From Pectobacterium versatile (lineage in GTDB: Bacteria > Pseudomonadota > Gammaproteobacteria > Enterobacterales > Enterobacteriaceae): 64,000 nucleotides of DNA. The notes under the pieces are model-generated. The model was not told the DNA's origin and did no database searches. It saw nothing but the letters and a program-made list of their open reading frames with translations. Below, piece by piece: positions 56,668 to 64,000 of this stretch (position 1 is the first letter of the stretch; the number at the start of each line of letters is the position of its first letter). The stretch covers positions 124,001-188,000 of the forward strand of contig NZ_JAINZP010000003.1 in assembly GCF_020166435.1 (NCBI RefSeq). Reading direction: 5' to 3'. The position numbers and the translations under genes are program-made.

Positions 56668-56837
56668 GCATAGATAGTCTGATTCAGGGTCGCAGCGGTA
56701 GCAGTAGGGCCAACGGCGCCGATGCGGGTAACGGCAGCAATGGTGCGAATGGCCAGAATGGTATGCCTGTGCGCAGTGCCACAGGCGGCGCAGGGGGTAT
56801 GCGCGGTGCCGTGTCGGTTGTCCACACTGGAGGATAA
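56664..56837 (+). CDS. Small Gly/Asn-rich peptide after copy 3
   Basis: 57 aa, the longest version: MSIDSLIQGRSGSSRANGAD then AGNGSNGANGQNGMPVRSAT and GGAGGMRGAVSVVHTGG. It overlaps the copy 3 stop by four bases and ends five bases before the pentapeptide start. Relative to the copy 2 version it has an extra Gly/Asn/Ala segment in the middle. Confidence 0.55.
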   Translation: MSIDSLIQGRSGSSRANGADAGNGSNGANGQNGMPVRSATGGAGGMRGAVSVVHTGG

Positions 56838-56841
56838 ATGT

Positions 56842-59328
56842 ATGGGGTCCATTTGGTCGTTTGCAGGTAAATGGCAGTTTGCTACGGCTTCGGAGCAATG
56901 GGTTACCACCCGCAGCGACGGTGTCTTGATTCTGTCATCCAACATGGAAGATGCTTCGATGCAATGGCTTAATGCCTACGCTGAGACGTCAGGTGGTCCT
57001 CTGTGGTTACAGGGGACCAATGGGCTTTATGTGTCGAACAGCAGTGCTACACCGCAGGCTAATCAGACACGAGGCGCATCTGCGGTGGCACAGATCTCTC
57101 TTGAGACAAACGACTCGGGCGCTTTTCGCTTGCGACGACTCGGGACCACGGCGGACAGCTATCTGAGCGCTGCCGGTAACACTTTGCAGTGGGTTCCTGT
57201 ATCGACATCGCCGTCGGCTTCGACGTTGTTCACTCGTGTTGAGATCACGCCAGCGTTGACGGTGATCCAGAGATTCGGTGCCATGGGCGGGAATCTTCGC
57301 CATGCCTGGCTTTCTGAAGAAAATCTTAACAAGTGTGCCCTGATGGCCGCCGATCTGTCCGATGCCAACCTGCAAGGTGCCACGCTTGCTGGCGCTAAGC
57401 TTGCTGGTGCCACGGTGAACCGTACCCTGTTTGTCGGGTGCGACCTTGGTAAGACAGACATGGGCGGTATTAGTGGAACGAAAGCCCGTTTCGACGCTGT
57501 GACATTGGGCGGTGGTACATCCCTGATGGCAGCCAATTTGCCAGAAGCGGTATTTCGCGGCTGTAATGCGGTGGGCTCGGCTGTAATGACCGGTCTTGAG
57601 GCTCTCGGCGCCGACTTTTCCGGTGCCTCCTTACCGCGCGTTATATTGAACGATGCCAAATTGCGCGGAGCGAACCTGGTCAATGTCAACCTGGAGGGCG
57701 CGAGTCTTGCGGCTGTGGATTTAAGCAGGGCGAGCATGACGCGCGTCAACCTGCAGAAGACCACCTTGCAAAGCGCGATCTTTGTTGGTGCAACGCTGGT
57801 CGAAACCCGTTTTGACGGCGCGGACATCAATTATTGTAATTTTGCGCAGGCCGATTTGACCAATGCGCTACTATCCAAGGTGACCGGAGCGTCATCTCTG
57901 AACCTGAGTGACAGTGTTTTGATGGCCGCCAATCTGAGCGGTCTGGATCTACGCGATGCGATCATTACCGCTAATACCAACTTCACTAAGAGTGTGATGG
58001 ATGAGGTTAACCTGCACGGCAAGGCGCTTGATGGCGTGGTGTTTTACGGCGCGTCGCTGAAAAGAGCCCTGCTGGACAACACCTCGTTGAGCAACGCCGT
58101 ACTGGTTGACGCCGACCTGAGCGGGGCGACGCTTACTGGCAATATTTCCCTGGTCGGAGCAAATCTGTCGAATGCTAGTCTGGCGTATGCCGACTTGACC
58201 GGTGCCCAGTTTGGTGCGCTGTCTACGCGCGCATCGCTAGAGCGTCATCATGCCGATGCTCTGGATCAAGCAACATTGCTGGTTGAGTTTGGCGATGTGT
58301 GTGCCCAAGGGCGTGTCGTATTGTATGGAGCGCCGCGCGTTACTGTACGCCAGTCGGGGGAGGAGTGGCTGATCGAGCATGGTGGACCGCCATTGTTTGT
58401 CCGTCGTGAAGCGGAGCGTTTGGTGATCCAGCAGGCCGATGCTCGAGATGCGGCTATTCTGGCTAATGTCTTCATGCCCGACGCCATCCTGACTAATGCC
58501 AATCTTTATGCAGTAGACATGTCTGGTGTGCATTGGTACGGCAGTACCGCCCGCGCCGACAATGCCAATCTCGAGCAGGCCAATCTGTCCAGCGCCAATC
58601 TAGCCACGATGGACTTCACCCAGGCTCGGTTGTATGGTGCCAATCTCTCCTATGCCAATTTGGTCAATACCGTATTTCGCAAGGCCCGGTTGTCTCCTAC
58701 CCAAGGGCTGAAGCCCTCTTCGTTAGCTTTCGCGTCCATGCAGGGGGCAGATTTTGGTGAAGCACAGCTCGGCGGTGCCAACCTGACCAATGCCGCAGTA
58801 TCACTGGATCTCAGCGTGGCGGGTCAAACTCTGGTCGGTACACCGCTCTTTACCCTGGACAGCAACCTGTGTACGACATTGAATGCTGCCGTGGTATCTG
58901 CAGCGCTGCGCCAGGCGTTTGTCGACAGAGGCTACCCGTTGCTGGGCAATGCCACCATCACCGTGAAGCAAAACAATACCAGTTGGCTGATCGCTAATGC
59001 CCCTCCGAGCAATGACCTGAGTTACCGCGGCTACTTGCAGTTCATCATTTTGGCAGAGGAGCAGCTTGGCAGCAACGCCTTGCAGGTCTATGGCGGTGCT
59101 TCCTTGCGCATCGTGCGCACTGCAGCCGGTAATACCCTGGAACCGGTGGTGATCACCTTTGGGGCAACGGCGCAACTGCGAAGTGCCATGAATGACAGTA
59201 CTACGTGCCCGAGCGGTTTGCGCTATGCCATGCACAACAGCGGTACCACCTATGTCGACTTGATGACCAGTGGCTTGCCGCCACATCCACCTAAGTGCAT
59301 ACCGTCGCCGACCACGTGGTGCACCTGA
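56842..59328 (+). CDS. Large pentapeptide-repeat protein
   Basis: 828 aa; ATG (MGSIWSFAGKWQ) follows GGAGG by 8 bases. Residues 1-150 look like a beta-trefoil or fascin-like domain (LQGTNGLYVS; FRLRRLGTTADSYLSAAGN), low certainty. Residues about 165-455 are A(D/N)LxX pentapeptide repeats (ADLSDANLQGATLAGAKLAG and so on). Residues about 467-543 insert a module PRVTVRQSGEEWLIEHGG. A second pentapeptide block spans about 548-653. Residues 654-828 hold another copy of that module (ATITVKQNNTSWLIAN). Pentapeptide repeats form right-handed beta-helices; smaller ones mimic DNA and protect gyrase. This size and layout argue for a structural or multi-domain role. It lies 55 bp before the PKS gene. Confidence 0.8.
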   Translation: MGSIWSFAGKWQFATASEQWVTTRSDGVLILSSNMEDASMQWLNAYAETSGGPLWLQGTNGLYVSNSSATPQANQTRGASAVAQISLETNDSGAFRLRRLGTTADSYLSAAGNTLQWVPVSTSPSASTLFTRVEITPALTVIQRFGAMGGNLRHAWLSEENLNKCALMAADLSDANLQGATLAGAKLAGATVNRTLFVGCDLGKTDMGGISGTKARFDAVTLGGGTSLMAANLPEAVFRGCNAVGSAVMTGLEALGADFSGASLPRVILNDAKLRGANLVNVNLEGASLAAVDLSRASMTRVNLQKTTLQSAIFVGATLVETRFDGADINYCNFAQADLTNALLSKVTGASSLNLSDSVLMAANLSGLDLRDAIITANTNFTKSVMDEVNLHGKALDGVVFYGASLKRALLDNTSLSNAVLVDADLSGATLTGNISLVGANLSNASLAYADLTGAQFGALSTRASLERHHADALDQATLLVEFGDVCAQGRVVLYGAPRVTVRQSGEEWLIEHGGPPLFVRREAERLVIQQADARDAAILANVFMPDAILTNANLYAVDMSGVHWYGSTARADNANLEQANLSSANLATMDFTQARLYGANLSYANLVNTVFRKARLSPTQGLKPSSLAFASMQGADFGEAQLGGANLTNAAVSLDLSVAGQTLVGTPLFTLDSNLCTTLNAAVVSAALRQAFVDRGYPLLGNATITVKQNNTSWLIANAPPSNDLSYRGYLQFIILAEEQLGSNALQVYGGASLRIVRTAAGNTLEPVVITFGATAQLRSAMNDSTTCPSGLRYAMHNSGTTYVDLMTSGLPPHPPKCIPSPTTWCT

Positions 59329-59383
59329 TTCGGGCAAGAGCGAGTCCCTCTATTTATCTCACTCTAGTCCGAGGAGCCATACC

Positions 59384-62300
59384 ATGACCGAACGCCACGA
59401 ATCTTGCCTAAACATGTCCATTGCCATCATTGGTATGGGATGCCGCTTCCCCGGTGGTGCCAACTCCCCCGAGCGATACTGGCAGTTGTTAATGAGCGGG
59501 ACTGACCCTATAACGCCTATCCCGCCTGTACGGTGGTCCAGTGAGGCATACAGCGCCAGAGATCGTAATCTTCCTGGGCGCTCGGTCGCCAAGGAGGGGG
59601 GATTCCTCGATGATGTGGCGGGATTTGATCCGGGGATGTTCGGCATCAGTAGTAGCGAAGCGGCGTTCATCGATCCCCAACACCGCCTGATGCTGCAAAC
59701 AAGCCGGGAGGCATTGGAAAGTGCCAGAATCGTGCCGTCCAGTCTGGCTGGCAGTGCGACCGGGGTATATGTAGGAGCCTTTACCCACGACTACCTGCAT
59801 ATGCAACTTACCGATTTGCGTGAGGCATCGGGATACACCTCCACCGGAGCGATGGGGACCATGGCATCCAGCCGCGTATCGTATGCCTTTGACTTGCGCG
59901 GACCGTCCATGACGCTGGATACGGCCTGCTCCTCCTCCTTGCTGGCCGTTCATCTGGCATGTGAGAGTCTGCGCCGAGGCGAGAGCCATCTAGCCCTGGC
60001 TGGGGGCTGCCAGTTGATGCTGATCCCCGATTTTTGTGTTGCGGAAAGCCGCACTGGGTTTCTGTCGTTGAGTAATCGCTGTCACAGTTTTTCGGCAGCA
60101 GCGGATGGCTATGTGCGCAGTGAAGGGATCGGAGTGGTGGTCCTCAAACCCTTGGTGGCTGCACTGCGTGACGGTAATCCTGTATTGGCCGTCATTCGTG
60201 GAAGCGCCTCCAATCAGGATGGCCGCACGCCTACCATTACCCAGCCCAACGTGCATGCCCAGCAAGCGGTGATTCGTGCCGCGTGCGACAATGCCGGTAT
60301 TGCTGCGTCTGAATTGGATTATGTCGAGGCGCATGGCACCGGAACACCGGTTGGCGATCCGATTGAAGCTGAAGCGATCGGCACAGTGTGCCGCAAAGAG
60401 GACGGCAGCAACCGGGTTTTGCTGGTGGGATCATGCAAATCGGTCATTGGGCACACTGAAGCGGCGGCAGGAATTGCCGGTCTGATCAAAACGGTGTTGT
60501 GTCTGCAGCATCGGCGAGTGCCGGGCAATCTGCATTCACTGCCCCCTAATCCTAATATCGCGTTCGACGACTTGTCACTCAAGGTGCCCGACCAACCCGA
60601 GCCTTTGCCTGTCGGTCGTTGTCTGGCCGGTGTCAATTCATTCGGCTTTGGTGGCACCAACGTACATGTGGTATTGGAAACTGCACCGCCTGCTATGCCC
60701 GTAGACTATGTCAGCCCTGTTGCTGGCCGGGCTGGGATCTTGCCCCTGACCGCCCACTCGCCCGAGTCGCTTAAGCAACTCGGAGAACAGCTTGCTGGTG
60801 TGCTGGAGCGACCTGGTGTGACACCGCAGGACATGGCATACAGCTGTGCACTGACCCGCGATAGATTGCCCTTGCGCAAAGGGATCGCCTTTACCTCACG
60901 CGATGATTTACTTGCCAAACTGCACCATGTGACGCCATGCAGTGCTGGAGCGCAGATGGGGCGGTTGGCCTGGGTGTTCCCTGGGCTGGGAACCACCCAT
61001 TGGGCCATGGCAGTCGCTACGCTGGAGAAGGAATCGGTCTTTGCCGAAACCTTCGGGCGTTGCGCGGCTCTGTGGCGGTCTCTGTCCGGCGAGTCATTGT
61101 ATGCCTTGCTGCAGGCCCCGGGGGAGGTCCGGAGCCAGGTTGTACAATTCAGTGTTCAGGTGGCACTGGCGAAGCAGTGGCAAGCATGGGGAATCCAGCC
61201 TGCTGCTGTACTGGGGCACAGCGCTGGCGAAGTTGCCGCCTTTCATCTGGCTGGCGTTTACGACCTTGAGCAATCGATAAGTTTGCTGTACTGGCGTTGT
61301 AGGGTGCTTGATAGCGTCGCTACAGATGGCGGAATGTTAGTCGTCGCTGCAGGGCGTGAACAGATCGGAGAGATTCTGGCGCAGCATCCGGCGGGTTGTG
61401 CAGTTGGCATTGCTGGAAGCAACGGACCGCGTAGTTGCGTATTGTCAGGAGGATCTGATGCCTTGCGTACTCTGGCCGGGGTCCTTAAACAGCATCGATT
61501 GGCCAGTCGCCCCATTTCTGGAAGGCTGGCCTTTCATTCGACTCAGTTGGAAGGAATACGCCATGCATTGACGGAGGACGCTGAGCGACTGTCGGCATCG
61601 CTTCCGTCGCTGCCGCTGTTTTCATCGGTTAGCGGCACCGCTATCGAGCAGGCTGTGGGCGGCAAATACTGGGCCGCTAATCTGATCGATCCCTTCCAGT
61701 TTGACCGTGCGCTGGACGTGTTGCTGAGGGCGGGCTATCACCACGTGTTGGAGGTATCGCCAACAAGCGTACTGTCTGGGGTGCTTACTAAGGCTGTGCA
61801 GCCATACCGCGGCAAGGTATTTGCCTGTCGGGCAGGGAAAGACTGGAACGATGTGCTTGGCGAGCTGTTTGATGCTGGTCACGAGCCGGATTGGCACGCG
61901 TTGTTTCCCGGTGCGCAGTATATCGACCTGCCAAGTTACCCATGGAATTCCACGCCGCACTGGCGAGAACCTTCGAGCAGTCGTGAACGGCGGCTTCGTC
62001 CCCGCGCTGGGGCCTTGTTGGGAGAGAAGCTCAAAGGCGCTGGAGATGCTTGGGAGTCGGAGGTGATTCCCGAGCAGCATCCTTGGTTGGCGGACCATAA
62101 AGTGTTGGATGAAATCATGTTTCCCGCGGCAGGATATCTGGAAATGATTCTGGCTGCGGCTCGTGAAGTGTTTACGGTAGGAGAAATTCAGGTTCGGTCG
62201 CTGGAATTGACCTATGCCCTGACGCTAGAACCAAGACAGGCCTGCCGCTTTCAAACCTTCCTAAATAGGGCTACCGGGGACGTGCAGATTCACGCCACGA

Positions 62301-64000
62301 AAACAGGGGGAGAACCCCTGTATCAGATAGTAGCTCGCGCTAGCTTGTGTAGTATTCCGGCAGGCATACAGGCTGTCATGTCGTATGCAGATCAAAATGC
62401 GGTAGGCGTGCGCTATCCCATCCAGTTGCTGAGGGCCTCGCTGTATGACGCTTTCGCCATGATGCGATATAGCTATGGCCCGACTTTCCAAACGTTGCGT
62501 GAGGCATATGTTGGGGATCAGGAAGTGGTGTGCCATCTTGATCTACCCGATCCCCCCGAGGGGATGGTGTTCCACCCCGCAGCCCTTGATGGTGTATTTC
62601 AATGCGTGCTGGTGTGTGATGCTCCAGGGACAACCGAGCTGCTTCCGGCAAGCCAATTCACAATACCAGTGAGCGTAAGTTGTGTGCACCTTTTTGGCGT
62701 ATTGCGTGGACCCGTCACGGTATATGCCACCAAGAAACGGGTAGGGAACGGTGAATGGCAAGGATGGATGTCGGTCTACTCGGCTGGCGGCGACCTGCTC
62801 TGTCGTGTTGATGCTTTCCGCGTTCGGCTGGCTGGCTCTTTGCAGCGCGAGATCTCCACCCTTAAGACGTGTCGTCTGGAATGGGTGGCGGTACCTGCCA
62901 TCACCCAGTCAGCAGGCATACGCCATTGGGCAATTGTGGGGAATGGCGAGTGGACGAGGGCATTGGCCGCAGAGCTGGATCGCCGGGCTACCCAAGTGTG
63001 CCAGATGAAATTTCCTCAGACCACTGATGGCGTGATGCAGTTGGTAGAGCAAATTCCAGTGGAAACTGAGGCCATCTTACTTGTGCCGCCTCAGCCAATC
63101 TCGCAGGACGTTACTCATCAACTCATCCGGCTGTGCCAGTTGCTGGCGGTGCGTCCTGATGTGCCGCGGCTCTGGGTCATGACACGTAATCTCTACTCGC
63201 CTTCTGGGGGCAACCCGGAGAGCGATCTTAGGGGGGCGGGACTATGGGGGATGTTGCGGGTCATCGGTCAGCAGGAAGCGCCCGGCCTTTGGGGAGGGGC
63301 AGTGGATGTCGATGATGCTAGCACTGTTTCCAGTCTCTGGGATGCGATTTTGTGTGATGACGGAGAGGACCAGATCGTGCTGCGAGATGCAGAGCGTTAT
63401 GTAGCACGCCTTCGTGAGGTTGAGGAGGAAGGCTGTCGATTGCCGCCGTCATTTCGCTGCGATGGTGCCTATGTTATCACCGGTGCTTTGGGGGATATCG
63501 GCTCGGTCGTGACAAGATGGATGGTGGAACGTGGAGCGCGTCATTTGTTGCTCTTGGGGCGAAGGCCGGTGCTGGGAGCCGAGGATGAGGCACGGTTGTC
63601 GACGCTTAGGGCTCTCGGGGCCGAGATGGTGTACCTGAGTGTCGATCTGGCCGATGCCTCTGCTACCGAGGCTGCCCTAAGGCAATATCGTCAGGCTTCG
63701 GGGTTGCCGCTCCTAGGGTTAATGCATTGTGCTGCGTATGTTGAAGACCAGCGCTTACCGGAGCTCGATCCTGCGGTGTTTGACCAAGTGTTTGCTGCTA
63801 AGGCACAGTCGGCATGGACCTTGCACAGTGCCATGCTCAATGATCCGCTTGAACACTTCGTCCTCTTTTCTTCGCTTGGATCTTTGGTTGCGTTGCCTGG
63901 GATGGCGGCCTACGCTGCGGCTAATTCTGCGCTGGATCATCTGGCGCTCTGGCGTCGTCGGCAAGGTTTACCAGCGCTGGCCTTGAACTGGGGGCCTTGG
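59384..64000 (+). CDS. Type I polyketide synthase, KS-AT-DH-KR visible (3' end outside window)
   Basis: Open from ATG 59384 (after GAGGAG) to the window end, 1539 codons. KS (about 10-432): catalytic Cys182 in DTACSSSL, His317 in EAHGTGTPVGDP, His357 in VIGHTEAAAG. AT (about 525-820): Ser613 in GHSAGE; the LAFHS motif resembles malonyl-specific HAFH. DH (about 870-1150): His905 in DHKVLDEIMFP, where the usual Gly of HxxxGxxxxP is Asp909; Asp1069 and Gln1073 in LDGVFQ. KR (about 1360 onward): TGALGDIG, Ser1497, Tyr1510 in AAYAAAN. No loading module, methyltransferase or ER precedes KR; an ACP is expected just beyond. It would make a reduced or unsaturated polyketide, perhaps iteratively. Confidence 0.92.
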   Translation, partial: MTERHESCLNMSIAIIGMGCRFPGGANSPERYWQLLMSGTDPITPIPPVRWSSEAYSARDRNLPGRSVAKEGGFLDDVAGFDPGMFGISSSEAAFIDPQHRLMLQTSREALESARIVPSSLAGSATGVYVGAFTHDYLHMQLTDLREASGYTSTGAMGTMASSRVSYAFDLRGPSMTLDTACSSSLLAVHLACESLRRGESHLALAGGCQLMLIPDFCVAESRTGFLSLSNRCHSFSAAADGYVRSEGIGVVVLKPLVAALRDGNPVLAVIRGSASNQDGRTPTITQPNVHAQQAVIRAACDNAGIAASELDYVEAHGTGTPVGDPIEAEAIGTVCRKEDGSNRVLLVGSCKSVIGHTEAAAGIAGLIKTVLCLQHRRVPGNLHSLPPNPNIAFDDLSLKVPDQPEPLPVGRCLAGVNSFGFGGTNVHVVLETAPPAMPVDYVSPVAGRAGILPLTAHSPESLKQLGEQLAGVLERPGVTPQDMAYSCALTRDRLPLRKGIAFTSRDDLLAKLHHVTPCSAGAQMGRLAWVFPGLGTTHWAMAVATLEKESVFAETFGRCAALWRSLSGESLYALLQAPGEVRSQVVQFSVQVALAKQWQAWGIQPAAVLGHSAGEVAAFHLAGVYDLEQSISLLYWRCRVLDSVATDGGMLVVAAGREQIGEILAQHPAGCAVGIAGSNGPRSCVLSGGSDALRTLAGVLKQHRLASRPISGRLAFHSTQLEGIRHALTEDAERLSASLPSLPLFSSVSGTAIEQAVGGKYWAANLIDPFQFDRALDVLLRAGYHHVLEVSPTSVLSGVLTKAVQPYRGKVFACRAGKDWNDVLGELFDAGHEPDWHALFPGAQYIDLPSYPWNSTPHWREPSSSRERRLRPRAGALLGEKLKGAGDAWESEVIPEQHPWLADHKVLDEIMFPAAGYLEMILAAAREVFTVGEIQVRSLELTYALTLEPRQACRFQTFLNRATGDVQIHATKTGGEPLYQIVARASLCSIPAGIQAVMSYADQNAVGVRYPIQLLRASLYDAFAMMRYSYGPTFQTLREAYVGDQEVVCHLDLPDPPEGMVFHPAALDGVFQCVLVCDAPGTTELLPASQFTIPVSVSCVHLFGVLRGPVTVYATKKRVGNGEWQGWMSVYSAGGDLLCRVDAFRVRLAGSLQREISTLKTCRLEWVAVPAITQSAGIRHWAIVGNGEWTRALAAELDRRATQVCQMKFPQTTDGVMQLVEQIPVETEAILLVPPQPISQDVTHQLIRLCQLLAVRPDVPRLWVMTRNLYSPSGGNPESDLRGAGLWGMLRVIGQQEAPGLWGGAVDVDDASTVSSLWDAILCDDGEDQIVLRDAERYVARLREVEEEGCRLPPSFRCDGAYVITGALGDIGSVVTRWMVERGARHLLLLGRRPVLGAEDEARLSTLRALGAEMVYLSVDLADASATEAALRQYRQASGLPLLGLMHCAAYVEDQRLPELDPAVFDQVFAAKAQSAWTLHSAMLNDPLEHFVLFSSLGSLVALPGMAAYAAANSALDHLALWRRRQGLPALALNWGPW

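Noticed and set aside
54186-56898. Long minus-strand frames (over 350 codons) opposite the Gly-rich genes
   Set aside because: GGN-rich codons read backwards as Pro/Ala/Thr-rich open frames. No start signals, and composition is explained by the sense strand.
59384-64000. Assignment to the coronafacic acid (cfa) PKS cluster known in Pectobacterium
   Set aside because: None of the small cfa genes or the ligase is present upstream, and the neighbouring genes do not match that cluster.

Overview
The window looks like a chromosome segment of a soft-rot enterobacterium, most likely Pectobacterium. The gene order iscA-hscBA-fdx-iscX-pepB-sseB-sseA, then ndk-rlmN-pilW-rodZ-ispG-hisS-yfgM-bamB-der, then xseA/guaB-guaA is the conserved enterobacterial backbone. 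Two ERIC elements, a Prt1/protealysin-type M4 protease with an emfourin-like inhibitor gene, and a Gram-negative penicillin V acylase-type hydrolase narrow it to the Pectobacterium group. The genus call is inference from recognised proteins; no search was run.

Layout. (1) 1-28.7 kb: housekeeping backbone on the plus strand (Fe-S assembly, nucleotide metabolism, outer-membrane assembly, isoprenoid, tRNA and ribosome functions). Minus-strand insertions interrupt it: an alpha-glucoside PTS locus with an RpiR-type regulator and sseA (5.9-10.6 kb), and prt1 plus its inhibitor beside xseA (22.3-25.3 kb). (2) 28.7-43.5 kb: flexible single genes. These are a broken toxin-antitoxin pair next to a 220-bp nested-palindrome element, an Nlp/Ner-like regulator, a YcxB-like membrane protein, a Sel1-repeat protein, a GlxA-type regulator divergent from an alpha/beta hydrolase-azoreductase-YciI operon, a pva-type acylase, a LysR regulator, a glyoxalase-fold protein, a TauE/SafE permease, a diguanylate cyclase and a zinc alcohol dehydrogenase. 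(3) 43.5-47.7 kb: an AT-rich scrapyard with a tyrosine-recombinase remnant, at least four degenerate IS3-family pieces, a second 3' fragment of the nlp-like gene and one orphan small secreted protein. (4) 47.7-64 kb: a single-direction, visibly more GC-rich gene cluster with no backbone counterpart that I recognise.

The last region is the unusual part. It reads: a 1340-aa protein with a hydrophobic core and NHL-like repeats; a decayed gene; three tandem paralogous glycine-rich proteins (413-419 aa), with small Gly-rich ORFs between them; an 828-aa pentapeptide-repeat protein with two repeat blocks; and a type I polyketide synthase (KS-AT-DH-KR visible) that runs off the window end. The tandem copies carry short chimeric remnants that record how the cassette was duplicated. 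The 1340-aa and pentapeptide proteins share a recurring module, which supports one co-evolved system. No signal peptides are evident on these proteins. I infer a horizontally acquired biosynthetic and structural-protein system; its product and function are unknown to me.
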